Source: Proteromonas lacertae (lineage: Eukaryota > Sar > Bigyra > Opalinata > Proteromonadidae). From it: a stretch of DNA of 64,000 nt. Of this stretch, positions 14,764 through 25,434 are shown piece after piece. Each line of letters begins with the position of its first letter. The first letter of the stretch is position 1. The DNA lies in the NCBI GenBank assembly GCA_002245135.1, contig NGBS01000589.1, forward strand, positions 169,150 to 233,149, in the 5' to 3' direction. Position numbers and translations under genes: made by a program. The notes below the pieces were generated by a model. The model worked only from the letters and a program-made list of their open reading frames with translations, was not told the origin of the DNA and did not search any database.

Positions 14764-17700
14764 ATGAGTTATGGAACAGGAGTATTTTACACATTAAATG
14801 AAGATAGATCATCATATGCTTTACAAGGAATTAATGGTATTAGATTGAGACAATTTGCTAATGGATATGATAGAGCTGCAGTTATATCAGACCAAGGAAA
14901 AATAAGTTGGGTTTGTGGTGGTCCAGAACCTGGAAGTGAAATGGAACAAATATTTGATTCTTTAAAAGTTGTTTCTATAACTTTCTCAAAAGACTTTGCA
15001 ATATTACTAGATGAAGATGGTAAATTATATTCTTGGGGAATAAATAAAAGTGGACAACTAGGACATGGTCATTTAGATGATTTACTAATACCACATAATA
15101 TAGATATGATTTCTCGATTTCATGTTACTCAAGTTGCATGTAGTGAAACACACTGTGCATGTGTAACTAAAACTGGTGGAATTTACACTTGGGGTAGAGG
15201 ATTTGAAGGTCAGACTGGTTTATTCTACAGTCGTCCAATGAACGATAATTATCCACAAGGAATTACACTAAAACCAACATACATATCATTTTTTACAGGT
15301 AAAAATGTAAAGAAAGTGGCTTGTGGAGCTGATTTTACTGTTGTTTTAACTGAAGATGGTTCATTATATACATTTGGGAATAATAATTTAGGACAATTGG
15401 GAAGTGGAAATAAAAATAGATCATATTTTCCACTATTTATTGTATCTGGCGAAGATAGGAAGTTTGAAGATATTTCATGTGGTGTTGCTCATACAATGGC
15501 AAGAACTACAGAAGGAGAAGTATTTGGATGGGGATCAAATGTATATATTATTTATTTATTTATTTATGTAGTTGTTTGGTCAATTAGGCTTTCCAAAAGA
15601 ACAAAAACTTATCTTAGGACCACAGAAATTAATAATCAATGAAACAATTGGTGATTTTTATGATATTTCATGTTCAAACAATGTTAGTTCAGTTGTTGAT
15701 TTTGAAGGTCATGTTTGGGTGATGGGTTATAGAAATACACCTGTTTTTAATCAATACAAAGATGTGTATAAATGATTATTATTATTAATAATAGATTAAT
15801 ATCAGATACGAATATACTACCACCAACATTATTGAATTATAAAGACAATTACCTCACTAATCATGTATCAATCGGTTATCAACATATGTTAATATTTGTA
15901 CCAACTTATATCTCTGAAATTGTTCCATCCACTGGACCATTAGCTGGTGATTCTCCAATCGTATTAAAAGGATGTGGTTTCTTTAATTATCTAAATATTC
16001 CAATCACTGTAAGATTCAATTTTGGTCCACAACAACCTGTGCAATATATCACTGGATTTTATGATCCTGAAAGTGATACAATTACATGTAATACACCTCC
16101 TTGTCAGCCAGAAGAGATTAAAATAGAAATGAGTGATTCAGAGGAAGAAACAGACACAGATGAAGATAGTTCTAGAAAGAATAGTGCAAGAGAAAAAGCT
16201 AAAAAAGAAGAAGAAGAAAGAAAAAGAAAGAAAGAAGAAGATGCTGCAAAAGAGTTATCAATCGCTGCTTCAATTGATATTTGTTTGAATGGTGAAGATT
16301 TTACAGATGAAGGAATTCAATTTGAATATTATGTTACTCCAAAGATCAACAATATTATTCCAGTTAATTGCCAATGTGATATACCAACTATCATTTCATT
16401 TTATGCTACAAGTTATGGAAAAGCTCCAACCGATAATATTAAAATTATGTTTGAAGAGATTATTGAACAACCTCCTAAAGAAGAACCAAAAGTGGAAGAA
16501 GAAGAGGAAGAAGAAATTATATCAAATAGTTCAGATGAAGATGAAGAAAATGAAAGTAAAAAGGAAATAATGAATGAAGAACAGAGTGAAGGTAAAGTAA
16601 GTGAAATGCCATCTACAGATGATTCAAAAGCTCAAACAGTGTTTGTGAATGAAGAAAATAAAGAAGGAGAAGTAAATGAAAAGATGAACATGAATGAATT
16701 AGGAAGTGAAATACAACAATCTGAATCTCAACAACAGCAACCAGAAGGAGGAGAAGAAGTAGAAGAAGAACCAGAATCAACAGAACCACATCAAATAGTA
16801 ATTCAAGCTTTTATGAATGAAGTACCAATAACAGATCCATGTATAAATATATTATTTATATATTTATTATTATTTGTATATATAGCATGTGAACCAATAT
16901 TGAAAGATTATCCAGAGTTGCAAGAACAATTACAGGAGATAAGAGCACAACAAGAAGCTGAGAGATTATTCCAACTAAGTGTACAACAACAACAATTAGC
17001 AGAAGAACAAAGACAACAAAAACTATTAGAAGAACAACAACAAGTAGAACAGCAACAATTAGAAGAACAACCGATGGAACAGTCGGAAGAACAACCACAA
17101 GAAAATGTACAACCAGAACAACAACAACCAGAAGAAGAAACTCAACAATCAGTTGAAGAACAACAACCAGAACATTCTGTAGAACAAGAGCAATTACTAC
17201 CACCTGAACAACAACAACAATTAGAGGAACAACAACAGCAATTCAGTAATATTCCAACATTAAAGATTTTACAATGTACAACTCCAGTGTTAGATTTCCC
17301 AATTAAAAAACCAATGAGATGTAAAGTCAAAATAGCAATGAATGGAATGAATTTCGATGATATTGAAGGATTTGAATTTATATTCTTCGATATTAAATTA
17401 AAGTCAGTTATTCCAGGTTATATATCCAGTGAAGGTGGTTATTTATTAAATATAAATGGAAGTGGATTTGTTTCAGGTTTGACACATCAATTGAGATTAC
17501 AGTATGGTGAAGAAGTTACACATTATGATTGTGAATTTGTCAATGGTAATTTACTTACTTTATCAGCTCCTAAATTAGATATGACTTGTATTCCTCCACC
17601 ACCAACATTTGAAAAGAATAATTTACCATCACAACAACCACAAGAAGGAGGAGAAGGTAATGAAGATAATAATGAAACATCAGCTGAAGGTGGAGAAGAA

Positions 17701-18711
17701 AAGAAGGAAGAAGTAGAAGAAGAGGAAAAGAAAGAAGAAAAAGAAGAAACAAAAGAAGAAGGAGATGAAGAAAAACAAGAAGAAGAAAATAAAAAAGAAG
17801 AGACAGCTCCAGAAGTAAAGAAAGATTGTTTAAGACAATACGAAGCTTCAATTACATGTAATGGTAGAAATTACTCTAACACATATCCATACATTGTATA
17901 TTCAGGAGAATTTACAGATATTTCTCCAAGATTTGGTCAGAAAGAAGGAGGAACACTTGTATCAATTATTCCTAATTCTCCAATATTACATGAATTAACA
18001 CCAGAACAATCAGAGTTTATTAAAGTCACAATCAAGTCAAAAACACAAGAAGAAACTCTTCCAGCTGTATTTAATGTTGAAAAGCAATGTATTGAATTTA
18101 CTACACCAAAATTAATTGAAATTGAACCACCTCCAGAAGCAGTTCAACCAAAAGGAAAAGCAGCTGAGAAAGCTAAACCTGATAAAGGAAAGAAAGGTAA
18201 AAAAGATGCTAAGAAAGAATCACCAAGAATGTCAGAAACTGCAACAGCTGCTGGTGAAGAAGTAACACCTGAACCTGAGATTATCGTCACTGATCCAATA
18301 ATGAAATTGATTGTTTCATTAAATCAATATGAGAATATACAATTATCTGATGAAATTGTTTATACATATTTACGTATATATAATTATTTATTATAAATAG
18401 CAATTCCCGAATTAGTAGCAGCAAAACCAAACACACTCAAACCAGATGGAAGTGTTAATTTCACAGGAAATGGATTTGTCCAATCAAAAGATATCAAATT
18501 TAAAATCGTTTCAGATTATCTATTAGAGCCTGTGTATGTAGATGGAACATGTTCTGATGATTGTAAGACAATTCAAGCAACATTCCCTGCACTTCCTCCA
18601 CAACAAAACGATGATCCAAAATTGAAGAAATCCGGTTATCCAGCTAGAATATCAGTTACATTAAATTTGCAAGAATATAGTAATGAAATTAATGTCACTA
18701 TAAAGTTTTAA
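14764..18711 (+). CDS. RCC1-repeat / IPT-TIG domain fusion protein
   Basis: Five exons (14764-15540, 15572-15765, 15795-16840, 16886-18373, 18401-18711) separated by introns of 31, 29, 45 and 27 nt give 1,271 aa in one frame. Residues about 1-330 hold RCC1-type beta-propeller blades (SWGINKSGQLGHG, TFGNNNLGQLGSG, GWGSNLFGQLG). The rest carries at least four Ig-like IPT/TIG domains (ISEIVPSTGPLAGDSPIVLKG; LKSVIPGYISSEGGYLLNI; FTDISPRFGQKEGGT; NFTGNGFVQ). These are separated by very Glu- and Gln-rich linkers. There is no signal peptide or membrane segment, so it is probably cytoplasmic. RCC1 blades usually bind proteins or chromatin and IPT folds bind proteins; the role of this combination is unknown to me. 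The first Met at 14764 follows a pyrimidine-rich stretch. Confidence 0.85.
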
Positions 18712-18794
18712 TTATTAATAATACATTCATTTATTGAACTTTTGTTAAGAACAAGTATAAACAAATATACAAAATCAATAAACGATATAAATTA

Positions 18795-20432
18795 CTATTC
18801 TGATGGTTTTTCCGTTTTTCTCTTCTTCTTTTTCTCCGATCCTTCTTTATTCTCATTCTCTCTCTTTTTACCTTTATTATTCCTCTTCTGCCATTGTTCA
18901 TATTCATCTAAAAACCCATAATCAATCATTCTTTGATTTGCTTCTGTCTCACTTCTATTCACTTTATTTATTAACAACATCACTTTACTTTCTTCTACAT
19001 CTTCCATCTTAGCTAATTCAGAGCCAATGTGTTTTTCAATCTGATGTATTAACTGAATATCATATTGTGTGATTAATGATATACTCTTTCCTAATTTCCC
19101 TATTCTTCCTGTTCTACCTATTCGATGAATATAATCTCTTGGATCTCTTGGAATATCATAATTAATAACTAAATCAACCTATTAAACAATAACAATAACA
19201 ACAATATATATATACAGTTGGTATATCCAATCCACGACTAGCAACATCAGTAGCAACTAATACTCTACTTATTTGAGCTTTAAATTTCCCAAGTGAAGCT
19301 AATCTTCTTCTTTGATTTAAAACACTATGCATTACAACATTATCAATCTAGTTTAAATATAATAAATAATAAATACATTCATTACATCCAATACTTCATG
19401 CACTAATTGAGCTTGTTTGACTGTACTAGCAAATATAATCATTGATCCACAATCAGGATTGATATTTTGATTTTTATCTTCTTTTTCTGCTCTTTTCTTT
19501 CCTGGTTTTTTATTACTCTTTTTCTTGTGAGTTTCTTTCTCTTCTCCTTCTTGTAAAATATATGGACCATAATTCTTTATTAAATATATTAAATAACATA
19601 ATTTAACTTGTTCTGGAATAAACAAATACAATTGTTCAATTGTATTAACTACTGTATCAGTTTTAGTTGCATTGTATATAAATGGATCTTTTAAATAAGT
19701 TTGAGTATATTCTTCAACAGCAGGTGAAATAGTAGCAGAGAATAATAATTCTATTCTATTTTTAGGTAATAAATCTAAAATTTCCCTCACTTTTGGATAT
19801 AGAGAAGGAGTTAATAATCTATCAACTTCATCTAGAACTAAGTATTTCAATGATTTGAACAAACTGCTATTTTCTTTTATATGTTCATATAATCTACCTG
19901 GTGTTGCTACTACTATGTGAGGTCTGGATTGTATTTCTATTGATTGATTGACTATATCTGTTCCTCCTATAATTTGACAGATTCTAGTTCCCATGTTATC
20001 ACCAAATACATCAAATTGATCACATATTTGAATTGCCAATTCTCTGACTGGTGTTAAGATTAATGCATATATACCATATGGATCATCATAGAGAGTTTGT
20101 AATATTGGTAATGCGAATGCAGCTGTTTTACCAGTACCAGTTTGTGAACGAGCTACTACTGATCTTCCTTCTAGTATTTTTGGAATGCAATAAAACTATT
20201 TAGAGTTAAAAAGAAACAACAATACTTGAACATCTGTTGGCTTTCTTATTTCCATCCTATTAATTGCTTTTATGATCCAATCTTTCAAACCTATTTTACT
20301 AAATGACTTTAATTTTGGTTCATTATCTTCAACTACTTCATTTTTCATTTCTTCTTTCTTTGATACTGTTTTAATTTGTTCCTGTGATTTTGTTTTTGAT
20401 GAAAACAAGGTTATTCCATCTTCACTGCTCAT
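18795..20432 (-). CDS. DBP8: DEAD-box RNA helicase, Dbp8/DDX49-like
   Basis: 513 aa after removing introns 20196-20225, 19348-19376 and 19179-19215. Motifs in order: Q-motif region ([10 protein letters not shown]...KPTDVQ), Walker [15 protein letters not shown]-equivalent TPVRELA, GG, TPGRL, motif II DEVD (not DEAD), [20 protein letters not shown]. The C-terminal [15 protein letters not shown] followed by a Lys/Glu-rich tail is typical of Dbp8/DDX49. Family role: 40S ribosomal subunit assembly and early 18S pre-rRNA cleavages in the nucleolus. Its start lies 79 nt from the divergent start of a HAS1-like helicase. The Ala-to-Val change in motif II is unusual but conservative. Stop is TAG. Confidence 0.9.
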
Positions 20433-20511
20433 TTTAAATTGAAAAGAATGACAATGTCAATTTACATTTACAGATTTGATAAGACAAACCATTTTGGCAT
20501 TTCAATAAAAA
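20433..20511. promoter_or_regulatory. Divergent promoter between two ribosome-biogenesis helicases
   Basis: The 79-nt gap separates the start codons of the Dbp8-like (minus) and Has1-like (plus) genes, so any core promoter must be shared or overlapping. No TATA box or other defined motif can be singled out in this A/T-rich stretch; the regulatory role is inferred from gene arrangement. Confidence 0.5.
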
Positions 20512-22325
20512 ATGGGAAAAGATAAGAATCAAAAGAGAAAAAGAACTAAATCACTTGAAGAAGAAGAAGGTATATTCCTAATTAATGAATTTATTATTTC
20601 ATTTCAATAGAACAAGAAAGAATTGAAGATGTATCAGTAGAACAGTCTGAAGAATCACCTGTTTCTGAAGCAGAAATAGTGAATGAGGAAGAAAGTGATG
20701 AAAAACATATAGAAGATGAAGAGATTAAAGAAAATGAAGAAAAAGAAATAAAGAAAGAGAAACAAAAGAAAACTATTATTAAAAAAGATGCATTTAGCAC
20801 GGGTGAACCATTTGATATACTTGAATTATCACCATCCATAAGTGAATCAATAAAAGCAATGGGTTTCATAAATATGACTCCAATCCAAGCAAAAGCAATA
20901 CCTCCATTATTATCAGGAAAAGATTTAATTGGTTCAGCCAAAACAGGTTCTGGTAAAACATTAGCATTCTTAATCCCAGTTGTGGAACTATTAAAGAAAG
21001 TGAAATTCAAGCAACGTCAAGGTACTGGTGCAATAATTATTACTCCAACTCGAGAATTAGCTCTACAGATATACAGTGTATTAGATGATTTATGTAATAA
21101 AGAATCAATAACTTATGGTGTTTGTATGGGTGGAACAAATCGTAAAACTGAAGCGAGTAAACTGGTAAAGGGAATTGGAATAATAATTTGTACACCTGGT
21201 AGATTATTAGATCATTTACAAAATACAGCTGGATTTGAATATAGTAATTTACAATGTTTAGTGATAGATGAAGCTGATAGAATATTACAAATTGGTTTTG
21301 AAGAAGATATGAAATCTATCATTAGATTATTACCGAAGAATAGACAAACTATGTTATTTTCTGCTACGCAAGATAAAAAGGTAGATGGATTAAGTAAACT
21401 TGCTTTAAAAGTATAATATTATATATATATATATATTATTTTTTTATTTATTATTTTAATGAATATATAGAATAGTCCAGTATATGTGGGTGTTGATGAT
21501 TCTGCAAAATTAGCTACAGTGAGTAACTTAGAACAAGGATTTGTCATATGTGAAAGTAGTAAAAGATTTTTGCTATTATATACATTTTTAAAAAAGAATT
21601 TAAGTAAAAAGATTATGGTATTCTTTTCAAGTTGTAACTCTGTCAAATTTCATAGTGAATTGTTGAATTATATTGATATTCCTGTATTAGATATTCATGG
21701 AAAACAGAAACAAAGCAAAAGAACTTCAACATTTTTTGAATTTTGTAATATGAAGAATGGAATTTTACTTTGTACAGATGTAGCTGCTCGTGGTTTAGAT
21801 ATTCCAAGTGTTGATTGGATCATACAATTTGATCCTCCAGATGATCCAAAAGAGTATATTCATAGAGTTGGTAGAACAGCAAGAGGAGCTGAAGGAAGTG
21901 GTAAAGCATTATTGTTTTTAACAGCTGAAGAATTAGGATTTTTGAAGTATCTAAAAGATGCTAAAGTTGCTTTGAATGAATATGAATTTCCTGAAAATAA
22001 AATTGCAAAAGTTCAAAGTCAATTAGAAAAATTAATTTCAAAGAATTTCTATTTATATAAATCTGCAAAAGAAGCATATAAATCATATATAATGTCTTAT
22101 GCTTCTCATTCATTAAAAGATATATTTAATATTAATAATATAGATTTGAATGGAGTTTCTAAAGCATTTGGTTTTACTACTCCTCCACATGTAAATTTAT
22201 CAGTGTTTAAAACTACAGGTCCTTCAGTACGAGATAGAAGTAAAAAACCAAGTAAAAGACAAAAGTTTAATGATTCAAATCCTTATGGTGATAAAAGTGA
22301 AGAAAATCGTCAGTTTGTTTATTAA
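20512..22325 (+). CDS. HAS1: DEAD-box RNA helicase, Has1/DDX18-like
   Basis: Exons 20512-20569, 20611-21410 and 21471-22325 (introns 41 and 60 nt) encode 570 aa. A charged N-terminus ([20 protein letters not shown]) is followed by [20 protein letters not shown] (Q motif), AKTGSGKT (Walker A), [24 protein letters not shown] (DEAD), SAT, ARGLDIP and HRVGRTARG. The C-terminal [19 protein letters not shown] and AFGFTTPP are hallmarks of the Has1/DDX18 subfamily. Family role: nucleolar unwinding of snoRNA/pre-rRNA duplexes for both subunits, with strong effects on 18S rRNA. All catalytic motifs are intact. Confidence 0.94.
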
Positions 22326-22444
22326 TTTCTTTCTTTTTTAAATTTTGTTTATGTATTTTTAAGTTTTACCATTTTAATGGTTAGTCTAATGAATAAAACA
22401 AAAAATAAAAATAAATAAAACGAATATATTTTTAGATAATTGAG

Positions 22445-23363
22445 ATGCTGTTTATGTCTTATACTAGGTTATATTTATTTTTAATATTTGTATATAATGC
22501 TATGTGTGAATGGACACCCAATTTAACTAAAGCTAATTTAGAAAGTTTACTTAAAGACAAATATGAAGGTTGTAGTTTTAATTTAAACAATAATTTGTTT
22601 GATTTTGCGTCATTAGTATATGAATATGATAAAGAATCGTATTTTACTTCAGTTTGGATAGATATTGGTGCAAATCAAGGTGAATTTTCAAAATATGTTG
22701 CAGATATTGATTCTAATGCTATAATTTATGCATTTGAACCATTTGAACCTGTTTTTAAATCGTTACAGTGGACTATGAAAGATTACACAAATGTGAAGGT
22801 ATATATACAATGTTCTTCTATTTTAGTTATTAAATATTGCAATATCAAATACTACCGAAAGTAATATACCATTTTATACACAATTAGGCAGAGAAAATGA
22901 TGTAATATTTGATAGATCTTCACTTGAAAAGTTACATGATGATTATTACATATATCAATACATTAATACAAGTACTTTATATGATTTTTATACTGAAAAT
23001 GGCAAGAAGGAATTATTCTTCATAAAAATCGATACAGAAGGATTTGATGGAATTATTTTAAAGAATTCATTGAATTTGTTTATGAAAAAGAAAATAAAGT
23101 ATTTGTATTTCGAATATAACAAGGATTGGGAAACAGTTGATTCAAATTTAACATGGAAATCCATAGTAAAAGAAATTACAAATTGTGGATATAATGTATA
23201 TCTTGATGTTGGAAATGTAATTTATATGAATGAATATTTTGTTGATTATGCAAACCTTGGTGGTAATAAATTAGGATTTTGCTTTAATTTTATAGCAATA
23301 AAGAGAGGTTTAAAATATGAAAGGAATATATTCAGAAGATTATGTCCGAAGTGTGGTTATTGA
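22445..23363 (+). CDS. FkbM-family methyltransferase with signal peptide
   Basis: A 28-nt intron (22799-22826) joins two exons into 296 aa. A hydrophobic N-terminus (YLFLIFVYNAMC) looks like a signal peptide or signal anchor. The SAM-binding motif is seen as WIDIGANQGEFS, followed by AFEPFEP (motif II acidic region). The exon-2 motif FFIKIDTEGFDGIILKNS is the characteristic FkbM KIDxEGxE-like block. FkbM enzymes O-methylate sugars or small molecules; secretory targeting would place it in the ER/Golgi or outside the cell, perhaps on glycans (inference). The stop is TGA, which shows TGA is a true terminator here. Confidence 0.85.
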
Positions 23364-23513
23364 ATATAATAAATAGTTATTTTTCTTAGCAAATTTGTTT
23401 TGATGGGTAAAATCACTCAAATGTAAAGTTGAACATGGAATGAATTTTATCATATAAGACACAATGGTCAAATTATAATCTTAAAAATTAAATTATCAAT
23501 ATAAATAATGAGA

Positions 23514-24360
23514 TAATAAACTAACCCATAAAAGTGTAGAAATACTGATTAACAATTTATCTACATTTCCAAATCTGAAAGAGATTGTATTATATGGAAA
23601 TGAGATAGGCGATGTAGGAATGAAAATATTATCATCACACATATATTTATTAATAAATTGTTTTGGAATAAATTGTTCAAGTATTGATTTCATTATTTAA
23701 TATTCAATAGAAATGAGATTATCATCAACTGGATTGAAATATGTAATTGAAGGTTTATAAAGAATTCGTAGAAAAATAAGTCTTTATATAAATGATAATG
23801 ATATAGATTCATCTGGAATAGAATATTTAATGAATTATGTGATAGAAACTGGTAGTCTAGAAAATATTATTGTTCATAGTATCTATATTATTATTATATA
23901 TATGAAATATTTAATGTTTGTTCATAGATAATCCAATTTGGAATGATGGATTTAGATTATTATTAAACAATCTAGAAATGTTAGTAGATTATAAGATGAT
24001 GAATCTGAGTAACATGTCATTATATGATGGCAGTGTGTTATTATTAACAGATAGAATAGGTTCAATTAAAGAATGTAAAATAATATTTCTAAATGGAAAT
24101 TATATTAGAATGACAGGATTAAAAGCAATTTGTTCAAAATCATTAGAAAAAGAAGAATATCCATTTATACAAATGAATAATGTATGCTGGTCAAATGAAG
24201 AATTAAGATATTATTTGAACTATTGTATTAGAAAGAAAAGGAAAGAATATAACAGAAAATATGATTTTTCTAGTATGAATTCAAAAATAATAATGGAATA
24301 GATTTGAACATCAAAGATTGTCACATTTCATTAATAAAACAAATAGATTATAGAGAACTT
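23514..24360 (+). pseudogene. Decayed LRR copy related to the 1-3 kb gene
   Basis: Reading with three small introns (about 23681-23708, 23881-23928, 24271-24300) gives LRR segments matching the LRR half of the first gene: NEIGDVGMKILSSH, DNPIWNDGFRLLLNN, GLKAICSKSLEKEEYPFIQ and NEELRYYLNYC. An in-frame TAA at 23758-23760 breaks the second segment, and another stop follows IKQIDYREL. No kinase part lies upstream; 23364-23513 is not recognisable. It lies on the opposite strand from the other two kinase-LRR loci. It is probably a truncated, nonfunctional duplicate. Confidence 0.7.
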
Positions 24361-24746
24361 TGATATTGTTAATGTAGTTTGATAGTATTAGATAATTTTG
24401 ATTGTTGTTATTGTTTTGAGTAAAGTAATGCATTTGTAGAATATCAACTAACAGCTAGTGTTTATGTGTTTAATGATATATTTTATACAGCACCGGTCAT
24501 TTTGGTATTTTAAACAGATACAGAACTAGATTTATCAAAGATGATTAAAAATTAAGAAATGAATTTCCTAAACGTTTAAAAGTAGATTTCTTAAGATGAA
24601 TGCAAAATTTCTAGAATTTGAGTGATTTTGAGAAATATATAGAATTATTGAATTGTATTAAGAAATTTTCATTTTGTAAAAATCATGTAAAAAATCATCA
24701 AATATACAATCAAGCCTTCATTGTTTTATTGTTCGAATTTGCAATC
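24361..24746. other. Intergenic, no gene seen
   Basis: A/T-rich DNA with stops in all frames. It may contain faint LRR-gene decay continuing from the preceding pseudogene, but nothing can be aligned by eye. It ends at the start of the membrane-protein gene at 24747. Confidence 0.5.
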
Positions 24747-25426
24747 ATGAAGGGATTTATGAGTATATTTAGTTAATATTATATTAATAGTCACCTTTAT
24801 TGTTATGTTGATATTGCCTATATACGAATCTTTAGAAGTAAAAGAACAAACCAACAAAATAATAGTTACCTTACCTAATGAATACATTGAAAGAATCAGT
24901 ATTGAAATTAAAATCACCAATCTTGTCTCTTCAACAATATCCGAATTGAGTATAAATGATAAGAATATCATGAAAGATTCAATAATTGATATATATAAGA
25001 AAGCAGGTATAACATTAAGAAGAGAAGATGTTGAAGTAGTTATGAATAACAGAAGAATATTATTGCGAAAATTAGCTAATGAACTAAATATCGAAGTAAT
25101 AATAACAGTTCCAGAAGAATCAACAAAAACACAAATATTCTTTGTAGCAATTAGCTTGAAAGATTCTAATGAATTGAATGAAGAAATCAAAGCCAAAACT
25201 GATTTGAGTGAAGAAGAAACAATACTCAAAAATTGTGAAGTAGAAGTAACAAAAGTAGAAGAGAAGATCAATTATCCAACCTCAAAACCTAATCCCACAA
25301 CCTCAATACCAACCACATCCAATCCAACTACTCTCAAACCATCTACACCAAATCCAACAACTACTCCATCTCCTAATACACCTGTAGTTTCAATCTTAAT
25401 AATAATCTCCAATATTACATCATCTA

Positions 25427-25434
25427 CAATGAAT
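25427..25434. repeat. Left 8-bp target-site duplication CAATGAAT
   Basis: CAATGAAT immediately before the left terminus CTGGGTT; the same octamer follows the right terminus. Eight bp is the hallmark TSD length of hAT elements. Confidence 0.9.

Noticed and set aside
16856-17330. Minus-strand frames rich in Val/Leu or Cys
   Set aside because: Produced by antisense reading of (CAA)n Gln codons in the RCC1-IPT gene.
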